In this document: piece after piece, positions 1 to 5,348 of the stretch | Numbering within the stretch: position 1 is the first letter of the stretch | How the letters are laid out: every line of letters starts with the position of its first letter | Assembly: GCA_031261245.1 (NCBI GenBank) | Contig: JAISKU010000168.1 | Location: 1 to 6,182 of the forward strand | DNA: 6,182 nucleotides | Reading direction: 5' to 3' | Source of the DNA: Oscillospiraceae bacterium | Lineage (GTDB): Bacteria > Bacillota > Clostridia > Oscillospirales > Oscillospiraceae | Program-made: the position numbers and the translations under genes | Notes under the pieces: model-generated | Database searches by the model: none | Told to the model about the DNA's origin: nothing | The model's input: only the letters and a program-made list of their open reading frames with translations

Positions 1-112
1 GGCATCTACCTATTTTCCCGGAGCGTCACCACTCAAGTATCGTCGGCACAAGTGAGCTTAACTGCCGTGTTCGGGATGGGAACGGGTGGACCCTCACCGT
101 AATCAACACCAA
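1..112 (-). rRNA. rrf: 5S ribosomal RNA, missing a few bases at the 3' end
   Basis: This is the 5S rRNA of the large ribosomal subunit, read on the minus strand. The conserved core is visible: CCCGTTCCCATCCCGAACAC followed by GGCAGTTAAGCTC, then the GACGATACTTGAGTGG segment. The RNA begins TTGGTGTTGAT near position 112, and its 3' end ATGCC at position 1 pairs with the GGTGT of the 5' end to close helix I. Pairing the first two U residues would need about two more bases beyond the window edge, so the gene is almost complete. A consensus-like promoter lies directly upstream, and no 23S gene precedes it, because the upstream neighbours are an rpsI remnant and rpsI itself. The gene is therefore either a solitary 5S gene or the first gene of an unusually ordered rRNA operon. 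Confidence 0.95.
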
Positions 113-123
113 CTGCGGAGGAT

Positions 124-152
124 AGAATACCACGCCTCCGCGCGTTTGTCAA
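124..152 (-). promoter_or_regulatory. Sigma-A-type promoter of the 5S rRNA gene
   Basis: On the minus strand there is a perfect -35 box TTGACA (147-152), a 17-base spacer and a -10 box TATTCT (124-129). The -10 box ends 11 bases before the predicted 5' end of the 5S RNA, so transcription would start at or just before the mature end. The sequence just upstream (about 153-178) is rich in A and T on the minus strand, as expected for an UP-like element. This promoter indicates that the 5S gene can be transcribed independently of rpsI. Confidence 0.82.
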
Positions 153-173
153 GCGTTTTTTTCGGGAAATGCG

Positions 174-237
174 AAAAATTATCTCTTGCTGAACTGCGGG
201 GCGCGGCGGGCGGCCTTGAGGCCGTACTTCTTGCGCT
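174..237 (-). repeat. Direct repeat copy A (duplicated rpsI 3' end, distal copy)
   Basis: This 64-bp stretch matches 354-417, exactly 180 bp away, at 60 of 64 positions. Positions 198-237 (40 bp) are identical, and so are the 15 bp at 174-188, which include the TAA stop codon and five bases after it. The four mismatches (189, 190, 194, 197) fall in three codons and are all synonymous in the S9 reading frame. The pattern of a coding 3' end duplicated through its stop codon is typical of attL/attR pairs of integrative elements, but only about 120 bp separate the copies here. Confidence 0.9.
179..237 (-). pseudogene. Remnant of the 3' end of rpsI
   Basis: Read on the minus strand, this encodes KKYGLKAARRAPQFSKR and a TAA stop, the same last 17 residues as the intact S9 protein. 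Compared with the real gene, Pro, Gln and Ser use CCG, CAG and AGC instead of CCT, CAA and TCC, so the protein sequence is unchanged. Upstream similarity to S9 ends abruptly. The frame stays open back to an ATG at 320-322, which would give a 47-codon ORF, but there is no ribosome binding site there and most of that ORF runs through the hairpin cluster. I interpret this as a non-functional tail fragment from integration, recombination or tandem duplication rather than a gene. Confidence 0.75.
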
Positions 238-255
238 TGATTGCAATGCTCGGTC

Positions 256-336
256 GGGCAAAGCCCTCCCTGCGCAAATTCTCGCGATGCTCGAATTTAC
301 GCCGCTGCGCGGCGGCTCGCATACGCTCGCAGAGCG
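256..336. repeat. Cluster of four short hairpins between the two rpsI ends
   Basis: Four inverted repeats follow one another. GGGC-AAA-GCCC lies at 256-266. GCAAATTC/GAATTTAC lies at 274-281 and 293-300 with one G-U pair in the RNA and an 11-base loop. CGCCGC-TGC-GCGGCG lies at 300-314. CGCTC-GCA-GAGCG lies at 324-336. None is followed by a T run on the minus strand, so these are not ordinary Rho-independent terminators. The density of palindromes suggests a dispersed REP-like element or the remnant of an inserted element. Whether it recurs in the genome cannot be seen from this window. Confidence 0.6.
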
Positions 337-353
337 CAAGCAAGCTACACTGC

Positions 354-417
354 AAAAATTATCTCTTGGAGAATTGAGGGGCGCGGCGGGCGGCCTTGAG
401 GCCGTACTTCTTGCGCT
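354..417 (-). repeat. Direct repeat copy B (3' end of intact rpsI)
   Basis: This is the partner of the copy at 174-237 and forms the functional 3' end of rpsI, covering the last 17 codons or so, the stop codon and five bases beyond. Identity stops abruptly on both sides. The C-terminal S9 tail is constrained because it reaches the P-site tRNA, so a duplication that keeps the protein sequence intact is what would be expected if an element had integrated here without breaking the gene. Confidence 0.9.
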
Positions 418-763
418 CTTTCATTCTCGGGTCGCGGGTGAGGAGGCCGGCGGCCTTGAGAGGCGCGCGGTACTCCGCGTCCACGAGGAGCAGCGCGCGC
501 GCGACGCCGTGGCGCACAGCGCCCGCCTGTCCCGTCACGCCGCCGCCGGAGACGGTGGCCTCAATGTCGTACTTGCCGCTTGTGCTCGTCACGACGAGCG
601 GCTGGCGCACGATGAGCTTGAGCGTCTCAAGCCCGAAATAGTCGTCAATGTCGCGGCCGTTGATCTTTATCGCGCCGGTGCCGCCGGCGAACAGGTGGAC
701 GCGCGCGACGGAGGATTTGCGGCGACCCGTGCCGTAGATGTAAGGCTTCTTGCTTGTATACAT
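359..763 (-). CDS. rpsI: 30S ribosomal protein S9
   Basis: S9 is a protein of the small-subunit head whose C-terminal tail reaches the P-site tRNA anticodon loop. The 134-residue product is close to the usual bacterial length of about 130. It shows the N-terminal GTGRRKSSVARVHL (11-24), the family signature around GGGVTGQAGAVRHGVARAL (73-91), a basic C-terminal region, and the terminal RAPQFSKR with the invariant final Arg. The ATG at 761-763 is preceded by GGGGAGGA (771-778) with a 7-base spacing. This ribosome binding site abuts the rplM TAG stop, and only 14 bases separate the genes, so both are read from one rplM-rpsI transcript. The 3' end lies in a 64-bp direct repeat whose other copy is at 174-237. 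No convincing terminator follows the stop codon. Confidence 0.98.
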   Translation of the reverse strand: MYTSKKPYIYGTGRRKSSVARVHLFAGGTGAIKINGRDIDDYFGLETLKLIVRQPLVVTSTSGKYDIEATVSGGGVTGQAGAVRHGVARALLLVDAEYRAPLKAAGLLTRDPRMKERKKYGLKAARRAPQFSKR

Positions 764-777
764 TAATTAATCCTCCC

Positions 778-1209
778 CTATTCCGCGTCCCACGCCGTGG
801 GCTTTTGCGCCGCGTGGAGATGTTCTTCACCCTGATAGATTTTCAGGCGGCGCATGGATTCGCGCCCGATGGAGTTCTTAGCGAGCATTCCGTTTACGGC
901 CAGACGCATCGCGAGCTCCGGCCGCTCCGCCATCAGCCGCTTGTACTGGACTTCCTTCAAGCCGCCGACCCAGCCGCTGTGGCGTCTGTAATACTTCTGG
1001 TTGAGCTTGTCACCCGTCAGGACGGCCTCCGCCGCGTTGATGATGATTACGAAGTCCCCGCAGTCAACGCTCGGCGTGAAGTCGGGCTTGTGCTTTCCGC
1101 GGAGGATTGTGGCGGCCTGCGCCGCGACGCGCCCGAGCGGGCGGCCCTTTGCGTCGAGGATATACCATTTGCGGGACGACGAATCCCATTTTGCCAAAGT
1201 CGTGGACAT
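778..1209 (-). CDS. rplM: 50S ribosomal protein L13
   Basis: L13 is an early-assembling protein of the large ribosomal subunit that binds 23S rRNA. The 143-residue product has the usual length. Recognisable blocks are RKWYILDAKGRPLGRVAAQA (13-32), LRGKHKPDFTPSVDCGDFV (36-54), YYRRHSGWVGGLKE (73-86) and the family signature that begins AVNGMLAKNSIGRESMRR (104-121) and runs to about residue 127. The ATG at 1207-1209 follows AAGGAG with good spacing. It is the first gene of the rplM-rpsI operon, driven by a consensus promoter at 1261-1289, which predicts a leader of roughly 45 bases. Its TAG stop touches the rpsI ribosome binding site. Nothing in the protein looks unusual. Confidence 0.98.
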   Translation of the reverse strand: MSTTLAKWDSSSRKWYILDAKGRPLGRVAAQAATILRGKHKPDFTPSVDCGDFVIIINAAEAVLTGDKLNQKYYRRHSGWVGGLKEVQYKRLMAERPELAMRLAVNGMLAKNSIGRESMRRLKIYQGEEHLHAAQKPTAWDAE

Positions 1210-1260
1210 TATTTATTCTCCTTAGTCTGTAGTGTTTGTGTTTTTAGAGAGCGCCCTACT

Positions 1261-1289
1261 TTTATAACACAGGCGGCGAAGGATGTCAA
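1261..1289 (-). promoter_or_regulatory. Sigma-A-type promoter of rplM-rpsI
   Basis: On the minus strand there is a perfect -35 TTGACA (1284-1289), a 17-base spacer and a -10 TATAAA (1261-1266). Transcription would begin near 1254, giving a leader of about 45 bases before the rplM ATG. The architecture matches the promoter of the 5S gene (TTGACA, 17 bases, near-consensus -10), as expected for strongly expressed ribosome genes. An inverted repeat lies 5 bases upstream of the -35 box. Confidence 0.85.
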
Positions 1290-1294
1290 CATGA

Positions 1295-1318
1295 AAATCC
1301 GAAAAATGCTACGGATTT
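1295..1318. repeat. Inverted repeat upstream of the rplM promoter
   Basis: AAATCCG (1295-1301) and CGGATTT (1312-1318) form a 7-bp perfect inverted repeat with a 10-base loop, placed just upstream of the rplM -35 box. It could be an operator or a remnant structure. The window shows nothing that decides between these. Confidence 0.4.
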
Positions 1319-1330
1319 GCATGAGAGCTT

Positions 1331-1370
1331 GAAAATGCGGCGATTTGCGCGGAAATGCGGCGAAATGCTC
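1331..1370. repeat. Imperfect 20-bp tandem repeat
   Basis: Two adjacent 20-bp units, at 1331-1350 and 1351-1370, match at 16 of 20 positions; the shared core is AAATGCGGCGA. They lie in the divergent intergenic region between rplM and the deacetylase gene. They could be protein-binding half-sites or simple slippage products. Confidence 0.4.
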
Positions 1371-1392
1371 GATTTCAATTTCACTTTTTTCT

Positions 1393-1422
1393 TTGGTCTA
1401 AGGCACGTACCTTGTACATAAT
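1393..1422 (+). promoter_or_regulatory. Candidate promoter of the deacetylase gene
   Basis: The best match on the plus strand is TTGGTC (1393-1398), an 18-base spacer and CATAAT (1417-1422), about 35 bases before the start codon at 1457. The -35 match is weak. PdaB-family genes in sporulating bacteria are often read by sporulation sigma factors, so the real promoter may follow a different consensus; the CATAAT box would not exclude that. Confidence 0.3.
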
Positions 1423-1456
1423 TTATAGTGAATCCATTTTAGGGGGAAAGGACGCC

Positions 1457-2278
1457 ATGTTCAAAATAAAATTGCCGAGATTGCGTTTGCCGAGGGCGAT
1501 TGCCCTGAAGTTCCCGCGAGGGGGGAAGATTTTCACCGTGCGGCGGCGGTGGATAACCGCGGGCGCGGCCGTGCTCGCCGCGGCGGGGATATTCTACGTC
1601 GTGACGCACCCGGCCGTCGTCGGGGTGTCCGCGACGCAGCGCGAGCTGCCGATATACTCCGTCAAGCGGGACAACAGGGCCGTGTCGCTGACCTTCGACG
1701 CGGCGTGGGGAAACGAGGACACGCAGCAGCTCATTGACATTTTGGGGAAGTACGGCGCGCGGGCGACGTTTTTCGTCGTGGGCGCGTGGGCGGAGAAGTA
1801 CCCGGAGTCGGCGAAGGCGCTTACGGACGCGGGACACGAGGTGATGAACCACTCCAACGACCACGCGCACTTCACGAAGCTGTCGGAGGCGGAGATTGTC
1901 GCGAACATCTCGGCCGCGAACCGGAAGATCGCGGCGGCGACGGGCGTCGCGCCGACGCTTTTCCGCGCGCCGTACGGGGAGTACGACGACAACGTGATAA
2001 AGACGCTGCGCGGCATGGGGATGCAGACGATACAGTGGGACGTGGACTCGCTCGACTGGAAAGAGATTCCCGCGGCGGACATCGCGAAGCGCGTGACGGA
2101 AAAGGTCGGGCCGGGGTCGATTGTGCTGTTCCACAACGCGGCGAAGCACACTCCCGAGGCGCTGCCGGGGATAATCGAGTACCTGATAAAAGACGGGTAC
2201 GCGATCGTACCCGTCTCGGAGCTTATTCTGAAGGGTGAGTTCACGATTGACCACACAGGCCGGCAGGCGTCAAAATAG
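1457..2278 (+). CDS. PdaB-like membrane-anchored polysaccharide deacetylase
   Basis: This is a carbohydrate esterase family 4 (NodB-type) deacetylase, predicted to remove acetyl groups from an N-acetylated cell-wall or spore-cortex glycan outside the membrane. The chosen ATG at 1457 follows AGGGGGAAAGGA; the frame is open further upstream to an ATG at 1355, but that start has no ribosome binding site. The 273-residue product has a basic N-terminus, one membrane segment (about 32-50) and an external NodB domain (about 74-258). Motif 1 is LTFDAAWGNED (Asp81), motif 2 is HSNDH (132-136), motif 3 is RAPYG (170-174), motif 4 is DVDSLDW (195-201), and motif 5 is VLFHN with His226. The AW in place of the usual DG after Asp81 recalls the sporulation protein PdaB. 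The metal-binding histidines are kept, so activity is plausible. The gene converges on dnaJ with 20 bases between the stop codons. Confidence 0.9.
   Translation: MFKIKLPRLRLPRAIALKFPRGGKIFTVRRRWITAGAAVLAAAGIFYVVTHPAVVGVSATQRELPIYSVKRDNRAVSLTFDAAWGNEDTQQLIDILGKYGARATFFVVGAWAEKYPESAKALTDAGHEVMNHSNDHAHFTKLSEAEIVANISAANRKIAAATGVAPTLFRAPYGEYDDNVIKTLRGMGMQTIQWDVDSLDWKEIPAADIAKRVTEKVGPGSIVLFHNAAKHTPEALPGIIEYLIKDGYAIVPVSELILKGEFTIDHTGRQASK
2186..2216 (-). terminator. Terminator of the hrcA-grpE-dnaK-dnaJ operon, inside the deacetylase gene
   Basis: On the minus strand, AGACGGGTAC (2207-2216) and GTACCCGTCT (2191-2200) form a perfect 10-bp stem with a six-base loop GATCGC, followed by TTTATC. Together with the last T of the stem this gives TTTT, a short U tract. 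It begins 82 bases after the dnaJ stop codon, a normal distance for a 3' untranslated region. The same bases encode residues near DGYAIVPVSE of the convergent deacetylase. In the plus direction no T run follows, so it should act mainly on the dnaJ transcript. No other terminator-like hairpin is seen between 2217 and 2298. Confidence 0.65.
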
Positions 2279-2298
2279 AGACAGCCGGCAAAGTAGGG

Positions 2299-3420
2299 CT
2301 ATTTGCGCTTTTTCTTCTTGCCGCGCTCCTCCGTCGTCTCCTCGCCGCCGGAGGCCGCGAATTGGCGCAGCAGCTCCCGCTGTTCCTCGGAAAGCGCCGT
2401 CGGCGTGGCGACGCGGACGGTGACGTACTGGTCGCCGCGGCCGGAGCCGCGCAGATTCGGGATCCCCTTGCCGCGCAGGCGGAACGTCGTGCCCGTCTGA
2501 GTCCCCTCCGGGACGGAGTATTTGACCTTGCCGTCGAGCGTCGGCACCTCGAGCTCCGCGCCGAGCGCGGCCTGGGTGAAGGAGAGCGGCATCTCGAGCA
2601 GGACGGCAGTCCCCTCGCGCTCAAAAAGCTCATGCGGGCGCACGGAGACGGTGACGTACAGATCGCCCGGCTCACCGCCGTTCGCGCCGGCGTCGCCCTG
2701 TCCGCGCAGGTTGAGCGCCTGGCCGTTGTCGATGCCGGCGGGGATTTTTACGGGTACCTTTTTCTTGCGGCGAACCCTGCCCTTGCCGCCGCACTTCTCG
2801 CACGGGGAGTGGATGATTTTGCCGCGGCCGCCGCACTTCGGGCAGTCGGCGGAGGTCTGCATCGTGCCGAATACGGTCTGCTGGCGGCGCAGGACTACGC
2901 CGGAGCCGCCGCACTCCGAGCATTTTTCGGGCGTTGTGCCCTCCTTTGCGCCGGAGCCGGAGCAGACCTCGCACGTCTCCACGCGCGAGACCTCGAGCTC
3001 CTTGTCGCAGCCGAAGGCGGCCTCCTCGAAGCTGATCCGCGCCTCGGCCACGAGGCGCTCTCCCCGTCTGGGCGCGGTGCGCGACTGCGTAGAGGCGCGG
3101 CCGCCGCCGAAGATGGAGCCGAAGATGTCGCCGAGATCCTCAAAGCCGCTGAAGCCGCCGCCGTACCCGCCGCCGCCCGCGTTGAAGTTCGGGTCCACGC
3201 CCGCGTGGCCGTACTGGTCATAGCGGGCCTTTTTGTCGGCGTCGGAGAGGACTTCGTATGCCTCGGAGACCTCCTTGAACTTTGCCTCGGCCTGCTTGTT
3301 GCCGGGGTTCATGTCGGGGTGGAATTTTTTTGCCATCTTCCGGTAGGCCGCTTTTATTTCCGCATCGCTCGCGCTCTTTTCAACGCCGAGGGATTCGTAA
3401 AAATCCTTTTTGTCCGCCAT
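2299..3420 (-). CDS. dnaJ: Molecular chaperone DnaJ (Hsp40)
   Basis: DnaJ delivers unfolded proteins to DnaK and stimulates its ATPase in the cytoplasm. The 373-residue protein has full class I (type A) architecture: a J domain with HPD at 34-36, a Gly/Phe-rich linker (about 80-107), and a zinc-binding domain with four CxxCxGxG repeats (starting at Cys150, Cys167, Cys193 and Cys207). Two C-terminal substrate-binding domains follow, then a short lysine-rich tail (KKKKRK). The first zinc repeat reads CEVCSGSG; the others carry CGG cores. The ATG (3418-3420) overlaps the dnaK TAA stop by one base, forming TAATG, and AAGGA lies only 3 bases before the ATG inside the last dnaK codons. Translation is therefore probably coupled to that of dnaK. 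This is the last gene of the operon. Confidence 0.98.
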   Translation of the reverse strand: MADKKDFYESLGVEKSASDAEIKAAYRKMAKKFHPDMNPGNKQAEAKFKEVSEAYEVLSDADKKARYDQYGHAGVDPNFNAGGGGYGGGFSGFEDLGDIFGSIFGGGRASTQSRTAPRRGERLVAEARISFEEAAFGCDKELEVSRVETCEVCSGSGAKEGTTPEKCSECGGSGVVLRRQQTVFGTMQTSADCPKCGGRGKIIHSPCEKCGGKGRVRRKKKVPVKIPAGIDNGQALNLRGQGDAGANGGEPGDLYVTVSVRPHELFEREGTAVLLEMPLSFTQAALGAELEVPTLDGKVKYSVPEGTQTGTTFRLRGKGIPNLRGSGRGDQYVTVRVATPTALSEEQRELLRQFAASGGEETTEERGKKKKRK

Positions 3421-5258
3421 TATTCCTTGGGTTCGTCGTCGTCGACGACCTCGTAGTCGGCGTCGTAGTACTCGCCGCCGCCGGGGGCGTCGGAGCCCGC
3501 GCCGGGATCGTCGCCCGGCTGCGCGCCGGTCTGACTGTACAGCTTCTCCGAGACGGCGTAGAACGCCTTTTGCAGCTCCTCCGTCGCCTGCTTTATCGCG
3601 TCGAGGTCGGTACCCGAGAGGGCGGTCTTGACCTTGGCGATGCCGTCGTCGATAGTGGACTTGTCGGACGCGTCGATCTTGTCGCCGAGCTCCTCGAGCG
3701 TCTTTTCGCTCTGGTACACCATCTGGTCGGCGGCGTTGCGCGTGTCCGCCTCGTCCTTGCGCTTTGAGTCCTCGGCGGCGTACTGCTCCGCCTCCTTGAC
3801 GGCCTTTTCGATGTCGTCCTTTGACAGGTTCGTGGAGCTTGTGATGGTGATGTGCTGCTCGCGTCCCGTGCCGAGGTCTTTCGCGGAGACGTTGACGATG
3901 CCGTTCGCGTCGATGTCGAACGTGACCTCAATCTGCGGCACGCCGCGCCGCGCGGACGCGATGCCGTCGAGGTGGAATTTGCCGAGGGATTTGTTGTACT
4001 GCGCCATCTCGCGCTCACCTTGCAGCACGTTGACCTCGACGGAGGTCTGGTTGTCGGCGGCGGTCGAGAACACCTGCGACTTTTTCGACGGGATTGTCGT
4101 GTTGCGGTCGATGAGCTTTGTGAACACGCCGCCGAGAGTTTCGATTCCGAGGGAGAGCGGGGTCACGTCGAGGAGCAGAATCCCCTCCACGTCGCCGCCG
4201 AGCACGCCCGCCTGAATCGCCGCGCCGACCGCGACGCACTCATCGGGGTTGATGCCCTTGAAAGGCTCTTTCCCCGTTATGCGCTTGACAGCGTCCTGAA
4301 CGGCGGGGATGCGCGTCGAGCCGCCGACGAGGAGCACCTTTGAGAGCTGGTTCGCGGACAGGCCGGAGTCGCGCAGCGCCTGATTGACGGGATCCATCGT
4401 CTTTTCGACGAGGTGCGCCGTGAGCTCATTGAATTTCGCGCGGGTGAGCGTCATGTCCAGATGCTTCGGGCCGTTCGCGTCGGCGGTGATATACGGCAGG
4501 TTGATTGTGGCGCTCGTCACGCCGGAGAGGTCAACCTTTGCCTTTTCGGCGGCCTCACGCAGGCGCTGGAGCGCGAGCTTGTCGGCGCCGAGGTCAATGC
4601 CGTTTGACTTTTTGAATTCGGAGAGGAGGTAGTTCATCACGCACTCGTCAAAATCGTCGCCGCCGAGGCGGTTGTTGCCCGCCGTGGCGAGCACCTCGAT
4701 GACGCCGTCGCCGATCTCAAGCACCGACACGTCGAACGTGCCGCCGCCGAGGTCGTAGACCATGATCTTCTGCTCGTTCTCCTTATCGACGCCGTAGGCG
4801 AGGGCGGCGGCGGTCGGTTCGTTGATTATGCGCTTGACGTCCAGGCCGGCGATGCGGCCGGCGTCCTTTGTCGCCTGGCGCTGGGAGTCCGTGAAGTACG
4901 CGGGGACGGTGATGACCGCCTCCGTGACCTTTTGGCCGAGGTAGTTTTCCGCGTCGGTTTTCAGCTTTTGCAGCACCATCGCGGAGATCTCCTGCGGGGT
5001 GTAGCTCTTGTCGTCGATTGTGACCTTGTAGGCGGAGCCCATCTCGCGCTTGATGGACGAGATTGTGCGGTCGGGGTTCGTGACGGCCTGACGCTTTGCC
5101 ACCGCGCCGATCATGCGCTCTCCCTCTTTTGAGAACGCGACGACGGACGGCGTTGTGCGCGCGCCCTCGGCGTTTGCGATGACGACGGGCTCTCCGCCCT
5201 CTATTACCGCGACGCAGCTGTTCGTTGTGCCGAGGTCGATTCCTATGATTTTGCCCAT
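3420..5258 (-). CDS. dnaK: Molecular chaperone DnaK (Hsp70)
   Basis: DnaK is the ATP-driven Hsp70 chaperone that folds and protects proteins under stress. The 612-residue length is normal for Bacillota. The N-terminal ATPase domain (1 to about 365) starts with IGIDLGTTNSCVAV and contains VYDLGGGTFDVSVLE (167-181) and LLVGGSTRIPAVQ (309-321). The linker around DVTPLSLGIET (364-374) leads to the substrate-binding domain. The helical lid follows and the protein ends in an acidic, glycine-rich tail. The segment after residue 70 (KREMGSAYKVTIDDKSY) lacks the roughly 24-residue insertion of proteobacterial DnaK, so this is the Gram-positive type. AGGAGG (5267-5272) lies 8 bases before the ATG, a strong site. 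The 90-base gap to grpE holds a 50-bp double-hairpin repeat. Confidence 0.99.
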   Translation of the reverse strand: MGKIIGIDLGTTNSCVAVIEGGEPVVIANAEGARTTPSVVAFSKEGERMIGAVAKRQAVTNPDRTISSIKREMGSAYKVTIDDKSYTPQEISAMVLQKLKTDAENYLGQKVTEAVITVPAYFTDSQRQATKDAGRIAGLDVKRIINEPTAAALAYGVDKENEQKIMVYDLGGGTFDVSVLEIGDGVIEVLATAGNNRLGGDDFDECVMNYLLSEFKKSNGIDLGADKLALQRLREAAEKAKVDLSGVTSATINLPYITADANGPKHLDMTLTRAKFNELTAHLVEKTMDPVNQALRDSGLSANQLSKVLLVGGSTRIPAVQDAVKRITGKEPFKGINPDECVAVGAAIQAGVLGGDVEGILLLDVTPLSLGIETLGGVFTKLIDRNTTIPSKKSQVFSTAADNQTSVEVNVLQGEREMAQYNKSLGKFHLDGIASARRGVPQIEVTFDIDANGIVNVSAKDLGTGREQHITITSSTNLSKDDIEKAVKEAEQYAAEDSKRKDEADTRNAADQMVYQSEKTLEELGDKIDASDKSTIDDGIAKVKTALSGTDLDAIKQATEELQKAFYAVSEKLYSQTGAQPGDDPGAGSDAPGGGEYYDADYEVVDDDEPKE

Positions 5259-5292
5259 TTTTGTTTCCTCCTGTTATTGTTTGTTGCCCATG

Positions 5293-5342
5293 TGCCCCCT
5301 CTGTCGCCTGCGGCGACATCTCCCCCGCCGAGCGGGGGCGAT
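5293..5342. repeat. 50-bp double-hairpin repeat, intergenic copy
   Basis: This copy lies between grpE and dnaK, starting 6 bases after the grpE stop codon. It holds two perfect hairpins: GTCGCC-TGC-GGCGAC (5303-5317) and CCCCCGC-CGA-GCGGGGG (5322-5338), joined by ATCT. It is identical over all 50 bases to 5841-5890, inside grpE. There is no T run, so it should not terminate transcription, but it could slow RNA decay or set a processing site that changes the ratio of GrpE to DnaK. The exact identity and the palindromes suggest a REP-like dispersed element. Confidence 0.9.
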
Positions 5343-5348
5343 TACGGG

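Noticed and set aside
179..322. A 47-codon minus-strand ORF ending in the S9 tail
   Set aside because: There is no ribosome binding site before the ATG and most of it runs through hairpin repeats, so it is reported as an rpsI remnant, not a gene.
86..766. A 226-codon plus-strand frame with an internal protein repeat
   Set aside because: It is antisense to 5S and rpsI; its apparent protein repeat only reflects the DNA duplication of the rpsI 3' end.
1355..1456. Upstream ATG extension of the deacetylase
   Set aside because: There is no ribosome binding site at 1355, and the extension overlaps promoter-like and repeat sequence; the ATG at 1457 has a purine-rich site and gives a normal N-terminal anchor.
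1439..2254. Two long minus-strand frames opposite the deacetylase gene
   Set aside because: The plus strand carries the complete NodB motif set in order; the minus-strand translations are arginine-rich or featureless.
2256..2290. GCCGGC pair around the deacetylase stop as a terminator
   Set aside because: Each GCCGGC is self-palindromic, the loop would be about 20 bases, and no T run follows on either strand.
2362..3456. A 364-codon plus-strand open frame opposite dnaJ
   Set aside because: It is antisense to a full, recognisable DnaJ; long antisense frames are common in GC-rich genes. The composition is alanine- and arginine-rich and no domain is recognisable.
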